Shown here in pieces: positions 22,011 through 32,600 of a stretch of DNA of 64,000 nucleotides; the first letter of the stretch is position 1; the number at the start of each line of letters is the position of its first letter. Below the pieces are notes generated by a model, which saw only the letters and a list, made by a program, of their open reading frames with translations, ran no database searches and was not told the DNA's origin. The position numbers and the translations under genes are program-made. Location: NCBI RefSeq assembly GCF_000219625.1, contig NC_018206.1, positions 1 through 64,000 on the forward strand. Reading direction: 5' to 3'. The stretch is from Zymoseptoria tritici IPO323. Lineage: Eukaryota; Ascomycota; Dothideomycetes; Mycosphaerellales; Mycosphaerellaceae.

Positions 22011-23202
22011 GGAACCCTTACTATTACTAGGTAGAGGGGTCTAAGACGTTGTTTACTCTAGCTAAGGTACCTAAGGATATCTCTCTTGTTCTTACTTATA
22101 CCTCTTATACTCTATAGTCTAAGATCTTATCTTTACCTAGAGACCGTAATAGATTATTTATAGACTACTCTATACCCGTAGAACCCTTTCTAACCCCTAG
22201 CTTTCGGTTAACCCGAGTATATAGTATAGGTAGTAGGTTTACCCTACTCTTAACTCTACCTTATCTCCGACTCTTTCCTTCTAGATTATTTACTAGTAGA
22301 AGTATCTTCGATATATAGTAGTAGAGTACTTCTAGACTAAATCGACCCCGTAGAGTCGATTCCCGGTCTCGGATTTCGGCTAACCCGAGGTTTAGGTACC
22401 CGTCTATACTCCTAGACGGAACCTCGGGTTAACCGTCGAAAAACCTTTGTCTTTACCGGGTATACCCGAGTTATATATAAGGTAGGCTATTTACGTAGAT
22501 ATCTACTCTTAATTTTTCTAAGCTCTAATCTTTTTTTCTAGCCCTTATTCTATTTTTCTCTTCTTTCTTTAAGTATTCTAATTCTAATAAAAATACTAGC
22601 TAAGGATTCTAAATTATAGTAAGCTCTAGAAAATTATATCTAGAATACCGATTATCTTAAAATAATTTTAGCTTCCCGAAGAGAGTACTTTTTCGACGTC
22701 TCTTATTTTTTCCTTAATCTATAAGCCTTAAGGGCTTATAGAAAAATCCCCGAAGCCCTCTCGAACGACTCGTCGCTTCGCGAAAAATCGCCTTATAGCT
22801 CCGCTCGGGTCGACTTCGTCGACCCGAGCTACGCTATAAGTAGGTTACGCTTCGCGTTAACCGTAGATCCTTAATTTACTTCGTTATCGTAGCTCTAAGT
22901 ACCCTAAGAGGAAGTGGAGGTAGTATATATTTAATATTATATCTACACCCTCCTACCCTAGTTAAGGTATACTATATATAAGAGCTATACTAAAAGCATT
23001 AATCTACTGGGGTTAGGGTCTAATGCTCTACGACTATAAGCTTTGTACTTCTAGGCGCCTATACTCTATACTATATATTTAGAGACCTCCCGAGTATATA
23101 GAGTAAAGCCGGTATAGTATATATCTAGATACTAGTATACTTTAAACTACTCTACGCTATACTCTAAAACGACTACGCCCTATACTAAAGACCCGCTATA
23201 TC
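22011..23202. other. RIPed spacer with two hairpins
   Basis: No gene seen. An imperfect inverted repeat (22377-22393 with 22422-22437) pairs ggctaacccgaggttt with its complement. A second, stronger hairpin sits at 22791-22840. 23150-23202 is ordinary RIPed DNA. Confidence 0.55.
22791..22840. repeat. Strong palindrome / potential cruciform
   Basis: A perfect 12-bp inverted repeat gctcgggtcgac / gtcgacccgagc with a 3-nt loop (22803-22829), extended after a 3-nt mismatch by cttatagc / gctataag. Uninterrupted GC-rich stem inside AT-rich DNA; could be a terminator-like stem or a relic element end. Confidence 0.8.
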
Positions 23203-24052
23203 CTATGTTCTAGTATGTTTGTTTGTTTGTTTGTTTGTTTGTTTGTTCCATTTACGTCCTTTCGGAGTCCAAGACTATGTAGGACGGCTTTGCCATAAAG
23301 GCAAAGCAGTAGATCTAGTTACAATCAGATTTTTCGGTATTCTTTGACCTTAGGGGAGACCCCGTGCCTAAGGCAATGCCAAAGGACTTCAAACGCGAGA
23401 CAAAGGAAATCAAACGAGTGTTGCAGCCCAAGGCTGCAGAATTTTCGCGCCAAGCTTTTGCAGAATTTTCAGCGGATCCTTCCGCTTCGCACACACACAC
23501 ACGCTGCAAATTCGAATGCAAAATTCGAATGCAAAGCAGCTGTCCAACTCGCTGTCTTCTCTTGTCCTCAATATGCCTTTGTGGAACTGCAACGCTTCCA
23601 AACGCATACAGCTACGCAGGTTGATCGCAGAGTTGTGGATTCCACCGACTGTTCCAGCTCTTTGAAGTGCATGTATGCTTCCTTCGAGGGTGACGAAGTC
23701 TCTAGAGAAGGGACATGCGATTTCGGTTCGGATTTCGAGGAGGTGCGCGTATAGGGCAGAGTGGACTGCTTCTTCTTCTTCTTCTTCTTCTTGTTTATAG
23801 CGTTTGTAGCGTAGAGGGCGTTCGAATCGTGCTGTTGTTCTGTAGCTTGTGTTTCGAGGTAGATTTCGAGGAGGATTTCGAGAAGGATTTCGAGAAAGAT
23901 TTCGAGGCGGATTTCGAGAAGGATTTCGGGCGGATTTCGAGAGGTTTTCGAGGAGGTTTCTTCCAGACTGTCTTGGTTTCCCTTCCGAGGAAGGTACTTA
24001 CGACGGCCACCGCGTGAAGGTGCAGTCTGTTCGGCCGTCTATGTTCTAGTAT
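23203..24052 (-). mobile_element. Retroposed insert with 14-bp target duplication and (CAAA)n tail
   Basis: The 14-bp word ctatgttctagtat occurs at 23203-23216 and again at 24039-24052, flanking an 822-bp segment. Read on the minus strand the segment ends in about seven CAAA units (23217-23247). Target duplication plus 3' simple tail is the mark of target-primed reverse transcription. The insert keeps normal CA/TG while both flanks are RIPed, so it arrived later. It holds a 15-bp minisatellite at about 23855-23960 and no convincing protein or polymerase-III promoter; it may be a truncated non-LTR element, a SINE, or a processed copy of a host transcript. Confidence 0.75.
23855..23960. repeat. 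15-bp minisatellite (gatttcgagaa)
   Basis: About six units of gatttcgag(a/g)aggat-type sequence. The minus strand reads KSFSKS repeats in a short frame (23795-24010). It sits inside the retroposed insert. Confidence 0.8.
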
Positions 24053-24464
24053 TACTATACTATATAACCCTAAACCGCCAGATTATGTACCTAAGAAGAG
24101 GGTAGGCTATACAAACCTGAAGGTTTCTTCTCCGAGCATCCTAGACCGAGTCTCTTTCCGGATACCCTACCGAATCTAGACTTCTCGGACTGGATTATCC
24201 CCTCCTTTCCATGGCAACAATCTCTTCATCCACCGCCCCCTTCTCCACTAGAGCATAGGTATCTACCGACACCTAACAAACGTCGTACTGGGATTGCCTC
24301 GCCGGGATCCTAGCTTTAAGCATCTTATCTAGAGAACAATAAGGAGAACGGAGAATGCCCCAGCTCCACCTCTGTTCTCGATTGAACCGGGAGCTTTATA
24401 GTGGGTAGGAATGTACGTACCAAGGGAAATAGCAAGGAGGTACTTAGTACTATCGGCTATGCGA
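24053..24464. other. Mixed spacer, nothing recognised
   Basis: Partly non-RIPed from about 24170. No gene or clear element boundary seen. Confidence 0.4.
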
Positions 24465-25957
24465 TTCCAAGGCCGTGGTCCCTTTGTCGACCCAACCAGT
24501 ATCCGCGGAGATGCCGGCGCCAACACCCTCGACCGAGGCCGTGAAGGCGTTGGTCAGGGTCGCCCCGGGGGCGGATTTTGAGACGGCGAGGTAGCAAGAA
24601 TCCGATGGGCAGAGCGGGGTAACCGACCCGCGCGACTCCAACGCCGTCGTCCGTTTGTCGATCCGACCATCGCCCGTGACGATATCGTCGCCAACACCCT
24701 CGACCAACACCTACCCGGTTTTCGCGGAGGCGTTGGTCAGGGTCGCCCCGGGGGCGAGATTTGAGACGGCGAGCTAGGAAGAATCCGGAGGGCGAAACGG
24801 GGTAACCGACCCGCGCGACTCCAACGCCGTCGTCCGTTCCGCCGTCCGACCTCTCCCCGCCGAGATATCGCCGCCAGCACCCTCGGACCAACGCCCCCCA
24901 GGGTTTCGAGGGCGTTGGGCGTTGGTCAGGGTCGCCCCGGGGGCGAAGTTTGAGACGGCGAGGTAGAACAAAACCGATGGCCAAGGTGGGGTAACCGACC
25001 CGCGCGATTCCAACGCCGTCGTCCGTTTGTCGATCCGACCATCGCCCGTGAAGATATCGTCGCCAACACCCTCGCCCAACACCTACCCGGTTTTCGCGGA
25101 GGCGTTGGTCAGGGTCGCCCCGGGGACGATATTTGAGACGGCGAGGTAGAGCAAAACCGGTGGCTAGGATGGGGTAATCGACCCGCGCGATTCCAACGCC
25201 GTCGTCCGTTCGTCGATCCGGCCATTGCCCGTAGAGATATCGCCGCCAACACCCTCAGGCCAACACCTACCTGGTTTTCGAAGGCGTTGGTCAGGGTCGC
25301 CCCGGGGACGATATTTGAGACGGCGAGGTAGAACAAAACCGATGGCCAAGGTGGGGTAACCGACCCGCGCGATTCCAACGCCGTCGTCCGTTTGTCGATC
25401 CGGCCATTGCCCGTAGAGATATCGCCGCCAACACCCTCGGGCCAACACCTACCCGGTTTTCGAAGGCGTTGGTCAGGGTCGCCCTGGGGACGATATTTGA
25501 GACGGCGAGGTAGAGCAAAACCGGTGGCTAGGATGGGGTAATCGACCCGCGCGATTCCAACGCCGTCGTCCGTTCGTCGATCCGGCCATTGCCCGTAGAG
25601 ATATCGCCGCCAACACCCTCAGGCCAACACCTACCCGGTTTTCGAAGGCGTTGGTCAGGGTCGCCCCGGGGACGATATTTGAGACGGCGAGGTAGAGCAA
25701 AACCGGTGGCTAGGATGGGGTAATCGACCCGCGCGATTCCAACGCCGTCGTCCGTTCGTCGATCCGGCCATTGCCCGTAGAGATATCGCCGCCAACACCC
25801 TCAGGCCAACACCTACCCGGTTTTCGAAGGCGTTGGTCAGGGTCGCCCCGGGGACGATATTTGAGACGGCGAGGTAGAGCAAAACCGGTGGCTAGGATGG
25901 GGTAATCGACCCGCGCGATTCCAACGCCGTCGTCCGTTTGTCGATCCGGCCATTGCC
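24465..25957. repeat. GC-rich satellite, 182/183-bp units, about eight copies
   Basis: The anchor ggcgttggtcagggtcg recurs at 24546, 24729, 24918, 25101, 25283, 25465, 25647 and 25829, giving spacings of 183, 189, 183, 182, 182, 182 and 182. The last four copies are nearly identical, the first ones diverged. GC-rich and rich in CA/TG, so not RIPed although repeated. Both strands show open frames through single units, but those reflect composition. Whether the early multiple-of-three units were coding is unresolved. Confidence 0.93.
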
Positions 25958-26480
25958 CGGGCCCTTACCTTTACCGGATACTGGATACGACTACTAGATA
26001 CTGGATACGACTACTGGATACCTGTTTATCTATCGTACGATATAAAACTACGACACCGCGCTCGCGGTGTGCTGGACTCGACCCTCTTCCTTCGACAAAA
26101 GATAAGAATCTCGCAAAAGATTTAATTCTTCCCCCTCTTGAACTTGTGGTAAACCGTATCGACGCGGTGCCTCTGCACTTGGAAGTCTGCGACTTCCCGA
26201 TCGGGTGAAACCCACAAGTTCAAGAGGAGCATTACAGAATAGAGGACCTACATGTCGCAATGGCGCATGTAGTGACATATGGAGCACAACCCTGCTGGCA
26301 CACAGGGTCAGCCGAACTGCTTCTGTGCGCGCCCTGAATAGCCAGCCGTTAGGCCACTGTGTCTGTCAGCCGCTTCGTTATCGGCCTGGACGTGTCGACC
26401 AGTGGGTTGCATGAGGCGTCTCAAGAACGTGTAAATCTGAGCACATGCAGATTCCTGAAAAATATATACCCAACAATTTC
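25958..26480. other. Spacer between satellite and repeat element
   Basis: A short tandem (actggatacgactacta, about 22 bp, two to three copies) lies at 25976-26025. An inverted pair cctcttgaacttgtgg (26137) / ccacaagttcaagagg (26211) spans about 90 bp. No gene recognised. Confidence 0.45.
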
Positions 26481-29400
26481 CCGGAGGTCAAATGGCTGAG
26501 TGGAATGGACCCTTTACCTCCGGCTTTTTATAAGCTGCAGAGCATAAGATTAGCAGGTTGGGAGGTGACGGAGCTGGATTTCCAGGAATAGGGTGGAATT
26601 TTGAGGCGGATTCAATGGTTACACTGGTTTTGCGATTGGGGGTGGTAATTTCACTCGTCTGCCTCGTCAGAACTGCCTCCTTCGCTACCCTCAGTGCCCC
26701 GTGCCATTGCACGTGCTGCTTCGTTGACCGGACTACCGAGGTCTAGATTCGCCCCAGAGAAGTACTCTGGATGGGCCCTGTACTGACGTGCGATGTGCCA
26801 GCCGTCGTAACGTGGCTCATCTCGATTTGGGTCTTTTCGCCATGTACGGAGGGCTTCCCATTTCGGGGTCTTCCCCTCTTCGTGGGCTTGTTCTAGGTTG
26901 GACGGAAAAGCTGCAATCCACCTGATTGATGTCTCGTATACGACCGGTCGACGGGTCCTTGGAGGCGGTGAATCGTTGTCTGAACTCGGGCGAGGTCGGG
27001 CTGGGGCTGGGGGTTGAGTAAACGCCGGTAGTTGGCAAGTCTGGTAGAGCTTGCCGCTCTCGTATAAGGGCAGGACCCGGAGGTATCTAGTAGCGTATAA
27101 CGCAAAGTTCGTCCTCCACTTTTCCGCTATCCTCGGACTGACCGGTCTGCCTGTGTAGGGTGAATTGCCAGGGATAGTCTTTAGTGCATCGTAGCAGTAG
27201 CGAGTCCATACCCGCCATGGGCGGTTGTCCCATGTACGAGGGAATCCATCGTCCTAGTCAAAGAGGAGCTGAATGCGTGTTTCCCAGGTGTTTGGCCAGG
27301 CAGAGAAGCCGCCAGTACCGGTCGCCTGCCTACCGCCGTCTCTAATCGGGGAGACCCAGGGATCTCGACCGGTCGCCCGATCGATGAGGTCGTAGGAAAG
27401 GCCTTCGAGTCCTATACGTTCCTGTGGAGATACTTCGTCGGGGTTGTTAATATACGGCAAACGGGGCATGTTCCCCAACCGTTTAACCGGTGTAGATAGC
27501 GTCGAGAGAAGACAGTTGCAGTAGCGGAATACACATAGCCGTGCGAGTTCCCTTAGGGTTCTGTTTAACGCAGCGCGGTAGAGTTCGGCGTCGCCGGCCT
27601 GCACATGTCCGGCCAACTGACTTATTAGCGTCTGTACCTGGGTCTCAAAGGCCATATGGAGACGGCCCTGACCAGTCGACCGGAGTTTCTGCCGGAGGAA
27701 GTCGTTTGCATATGCCGTCTGTAACAGAACGCCTGATTGGAACCGTAGCTGAATCCAGTCGAACATGTCGTTTGGGAGCCAGCAGAGGTTGGTGCGACGA
27801 AGGGTCTGTAGGAGAGCTAGCCCACGGCGATCTTGGGGCGTACGCACTCCACGAGACCGCTCATACCGGTCTTTCTCTAGCCGATGGTGACGCCGTATGT
27901 TGCGGCTGTTCGTAGTAAACGCAAGGATGTCGAGAAGGGCGGTCAAGAAAGCCGAGGCTAGGCTCTGTTGAACATCGATAGTGTCGCTACCGGTAGAGTG
28001 ACCAGTCCGCGGGAGTGTAGACAGGACTGCACAGATTGCATACAGCCAGCGGTTAATCTGGGTCCGGATATAGCAGAGCACATCGCGCCTCTCGAGCACA
28101 AAGAAGGGCCAGTGTGTCTGTCTATTCGTATGCTGTACAAGAGCCGGTTGATCGAGACCGGCAGGGACTTGTGCTTTCTGAAATAAGTCCCAGGATATCC
28201 GATATTCCTCTCGGACCCCGAAGCCGTATGGACTGTCCTCGCACGACTGGAGCGAGCGGTGGACTGACCGGACTTCATGCTTGAACGCTGCAAAGATGCG
28301 ACGGCGCTGTGGAGCCTTAGCAGCCTGCCCTCGCCGGGAGACCGCCTGGGCTTTATCGGCTGCACTCTGCGAGAAGGCGAGGCTGCTGTATACTGGCTGG
28401 GAGAACAGAGGTTCGGTCGACCGGTCGACTGGTGCAAAGAGATCCTTAATGTTGTTGTACCCTTGCATAAAGGCGACACCGCCTAAACGCTCAGGTGATT
28501 CGCGCTTTGATTCGCCGCGAACTGTAGTACTGTCAAAGGTCCCACTCCACTGGTAGAGCTCTGGCTTTATATTAAGCCGGCTGGCTTGGTATTCGTTGCA
28601 GTTCGTACGGCGGAGTAGAACGAGGGGTTCTCGATGAACCCTCGACCGGTTTGTAGGTTGGTGGGCTAGGTCCTCAAACGCAAGATCTACGAAGGCAGTG
28701 TCGAAGTCAATGTACTCCTTGTCGAATTGTCGTTCAAGGGACTAGTCGACCACTTGCCGAAGGCTGGCGACAGACGTCTCACGGAGCTCGAGCTTACAGC
28801 CGTAGCGCACTGTAATCAGTTCTGCTTCCTGCCAGTCCTCTTCGTCGTCTGCTAGGCGTTCACAAATACGGGTCCAGAGACGCGCGAGCGGTGGTGCCCT
28901 AGGACGCCGGGCCTGATCGCTCGGCCATGTATTTGGAAGGTCGTAGAATAGCTCGCTAAACGACCGGTTGGTCGACCGAATCGACTGCCGCTGGCGAGCG
29001 TGGGACCGGTCATACGCCTGTTCGAAAGTGCGAGGATGGTACTGGAGAATGTCGTCTAGGTAGGTGTCTTCGAGGGCAGGTATAAAGATTTCGTTAATAA
29101 AATGCGCTTGCTAGATCCGGTTAAGGTAGCAGCGGCGCTGTTTGTCGACCGCTCGTTGCCGCTTTGTAGATAGCAAAGGTAGGTTTGGGAAGAAGATGTA
29201 GGTATCGAAGCCGGTAGCACCGAAGCCACGGGCGAGCCGGAAGTGCTTGCACGTCGTTGGGCGGATGCCTGACCGGCCGACAGGTGTGTGCCAGTTGCTA
29301 GAAAGAGTCTTTGTAAACCGTGGCTGGTAACAGAACTAGATGCCATGCCGATGGGCTGCAAGTGAGGTCAGTGGTAGGAATAGGGCATCAATATCCCACC

Positions 29401-29600
29401 GGCGCGTTATCGTAAAGGGCCGCTGCTGGTATGTTAGACAGGACCGCTCGAGCGATAGGACTGGTCGGTTATCGTCCGGTGCACCGGTGCTGCCAGCGAG
29501 GAGTCTTTCCCATACGATGTAGCGGATCTGGTCTTGACTGTAGACCGGGAGAACTCTATACTCTGCAATATGTCGCATTATATCGGGAATCGTACATCGT
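26481..29600 (-). mobile_element. Unidentified repeat element, long minus-strand ORF region
   Basis: On the minus strand, frames covering 29578-29340, about 29340-28470 and 28468-27254 (404 codons, the longest uninterrupted part), then short frames to about 26490, together look like one large protein broken by few stops. No domain is recognised: the visible parts are Arg-rich and helical (for example RWDIDALFLPLTSLAAH and RRHHRLEKDRYERSRG). The 27158-31005 part has a colinear RIPed copy at 46352-50200, so this is a repeat. This copy has normal CA/TG here. A transposon protein is likely; a tyrosine recombinase or another class cannot be decided by eye. Confidence 0.6.
27254..28468 (-). CDS. 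Uninterrupted 404-codon part of the repeat-element protein
   Basis: The longest intact piece of the element's minus-strand frame. Similar reading continues upstream past a few stops or frame changes, so it is probably the C-terminal part of a larger broken protein and its first Met is not necessarily the start. It contains Trp- and Cys-rich helical segments (TNLCWLPNDMFDWIQ) and a C-terminal stretch RLPYINNPDEVSPQERIG. Family not recognised. In the RIPed copy (about 46440-47660) the same frame is destroyed. Confidence 0.5.
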   Translation of the reverse strand: MQGYNNIKDLFAPVDRSTEPLFSQPVYSSLAFSQSAADKAQAVSRRGQAAKAPQRRRIFAAFKHEVRSVHRSLQSCEDSPYGFGVREEYRISWDLFQKAQVPAGLDQPALVQHTNRQTHWPFFVLERRDVLCYIRTQINRWLYAICAVLSTLPRTGHSTGSDTIDVQQSLASAFLTALLDILAFTTNSRNIRRHHRLEKDRYERSRGVRTPQDRRGLALLQTLRRTNLCWLPNDMFDWIQLRFQSGVLLQTAYANDFLRQKLRSTGQGRLHMAFETQVQTLISQLAGHVQAGDAELYRAALNRTLRELARLCVFRYCNCLLSTLSTPVKRLGNMPRLPYINNPDEVSPQERIGLEGLSYDLIDRATGRDPWVSPIRDGGRQATGTGGFSAWPNTWETRIQLLFD

Positions 29601-32600
29601 TCCTCTATGTTTGTATCTCTATCCGGGGACCGGTCTTAACTCTCCTTATCGCTTTCTCTAGTAACCTTAAGGCTCTAGTTATAGTAGAACTAGCAGAGCG
29701 TTTAACCGGTCCCCTGCCTCTCTAGACTAGCGCTATCTCCTATTACCTGGGAACACTTGCAGCCGCTATAGCGAAAGGCTCTTTAGAGTGTCCGAATAGT
29801 ATAGGGAGTTGTAGTGTTCCTTACCTCTTCGCTCTTATCCTAATCTGTCCCTCTACTACCTCGTACGCTCGACCGGTCGCTGCTAGTATGCGACGACGAA
29901 TCGTCCTCGACGTCTCCTTCTTCTTCTTCTCCTATATTGCTATCGGTAAGCGACTAGTCGTTAGGATCCTAAGGAACAGGCTCCTATGTCTCGGGCTCGT
30001 CGATAACCGGTATTGTAGTATGCCTTGTCCCTACCCTCTCGTCCTCGTCGGTAGCGCTACTACCTAAAGTAACTAACTAGTTGCTATATGTATCTGAAAA
30101 GTTGTCCTCGACGTAATCCTCTTCTTGCTCCTCTTCTTCCTCGTCTTCTTCTGCGTAAGCGGTAAGCGACTAGTCGTCGAGGTCGGAAGGGTTAAGGTCC
30201 TAATTTGTCTCGAATTCGTCGATAACCGGTGATAGAGGGCCAAGCTCCTAGTCCGACTCGAACTCGTCGATAACTAGTAACTCGAATTCGTTAATAACCG
30301 GTAGTAGAGGGTCGGGCTCCTAGGCTGTTTTAGATTCGTCGATAACTAGTAGTAGGGGTACGGCCTGCTAGTTAGCGCGGATACCTGTCGCTGCGATGCC
30401 TCTAACGAGGGTGTTCCAGTCGGACTCGTCGACTAGTCTATATAGTAGCGCTACGTGCGAAGGAGGTTTAGGAGCGATTTTCCGAGGGCTCCTCCTAAGG
30501 ATAGCTGTCTCCGGGGCGTCTTCTGCGAGCTCGGTCGGACAGTGCTATTCCTACTGCGCCGCGCTCGCTGCGACGGATGGTCCTACGACGACAGATAGTC
30601 CGGCTGCGACTAGTACCTACAGTTGTAGGGTGTCTACAAGAGCATCCTGTCGTTGCCGTACACGAAGCTCTCGCTAAGTCTACAACCGACGTTCGCAGGT
30701 AGCAGCATCGAAGGCGGCTTGCGACTGCGGAGACTAGTAAACTGCTCGCCTAGGCATCGCTCTAAGCGACCTCTTATAGGAGGGAATTAAGTAAGAACCA
30801 AAGCTGCACCGGGAGTAGGGCAGTATGTAGGTGCGTCCTCGTCGTCTCAGTGTATTAGAAAAAGTAAGGGTGTGGACCCCGCGACCGGTAGACGAATTAG
30901 CGGTCGCGAAAGGCGGCTTCAGATCGCTAGACCAATTAGCAGTGCCGAAAGCCGGCTTCAGCTTGCGGAGACCGCCCAACCCTAACCCTAAACTACCTTA
31001 TGGTAGTATATTAGACAGGACCGCTCGAGCAATAGGACCGGTCGGTTATTGTCCGGTGCACTAGTACTGCTAGCGAGGAGTCTTTCCTATGCGATATAGC
31101 GGATCTAGTCTTAACTGTAGACCGGGAGAACTCTATGCTCTGCAATATGTCGCATTATATCGGGAATCATACATTGTTCCTCTATGTTTGTATCTCTATC
31201 CGGGGACCGGTCTTAACTCTCCTTATCGCTTTCTCTAGTAACCTTAAGGCTCTAGTTACAGTAGAACTAGCGGAGCGTTTAACCAGTCCCCTGCCTCTCT
31301 AAACTAGCGCTATCTCCTATTGCCTGGGAACACTTGCAGCCGCTATAGCGAAAGGCTCTTTAGAGTGTCCGAATAGTATAGGGAGTTGTAGTGTTCCTTA
31401 CCTCTTCGCTCTTATCCTAATCTGTCCCTCTACTACCTCGTACGCTCGACCGGTCGCTGCTAGTATGCGACGACGAATCGTCCTCGACGTCTCCTTCTTC
31501 TTCTTCTCCTATGTTGCTATCGGTAAGCGACTAGTCGTTAGGATCCTAAGGAACAGGCTCCTATGTCTCGGGCTCGTCGATAACCGGTATTGTAGTATGC
31601 CTTGTCCCTACCCTCTCGTCCTCGTCGGTAGCGCTACTACCTAAAGTAACTAACTAGTTGCTATATGTATCCGAAAAGTTGTCCTCGACGTAATCCTCTT
31701 CTTGCTCCTCTTCTTCCTCGTCTTCTTCTATATAAGCGGTAAGCGACTAGTCGTCGAGGTCGGAAGGGTTAAGGTCCTAATTTGTCTCGAATTCGTCGAT
31801 AACTAGTTATAGAGGGCCAAGCTCTTAGTCCGACTCGAACTCGTCGATAACTAGTAACTCGAATTCGTTAATAACCGGTAGTAGAGGGTCGGGCTCCTAG
31901 GCTGTTTTAGATTCGTCGATAACTGGTAGTAGGGGCACGGCCTGCTAGTTAGCGCGGATACCTGTCGCTGCGATGCCTCTAACGAGGGTGTTCCAGTCGG
32001 ACTCGTTAACTAGTCTATATAGTAGCGCTATGTGCGAAGGAGGTTTAGGAGCGATTTTCCGAGGGCTCCTCCTAAGGATAGCTGTCTCCGGGGCGTCTTC
32101 TGCGAGCTTAGTCGGACAGTGCTATTCCTACTACGCCGCGCTCGCTGCGACGGATGGTCCTACGACGACAGATAGTCCAGCTGCGACTAGTACCTATAGT
32201 TATAGGGTGTCTATAAGAGCATCCTGTCGTTACCGTACGCGAAGCTCTCGCTAAGTCTACGACCGACGTTCGCGGGTAGCAGCATCGAAGGCGGCTTGCG
32301 ACCGCGGAGACTAGTAAACCGCTCGCCTAGGCATCGCTCCGAGCGACCTCTTATAGGAGGGAATTAAGTAAGAACTAAAGCTGCACCGGGAGTAGGGCGG
32401 TATGTAGGTGCGTCCTCGTCGTCTCGGTATATTAGAAAAAGTAAGGGTGTGGACCCCGCGACTGGTAAACGAATTAGTAGTCGCGAAAGGCGGCTTCAGA
32501 TCGCTAGACTAATTAGTAGTGCCGAAAGCCGGCTTCAGCTTGCGGAGACCGCCTAACCCTAACCCCAAACTACCTTATAGTAGTATATTAGACAGGACCG

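Noticed and set aside
23315..23754. Several overlapping frames up to 136 codons in the retroposed insert
   Set aside because: They overlap on both strands with no shared motif, splice pattern or codon bias.
24450..25882. Many overlapping minus-strand frames of 75-175 codons
   Set aside because: They are the same satellite unit read in several frames; GC-rich composition keeps all frames open and the 182-bp period shifts frame each unit.
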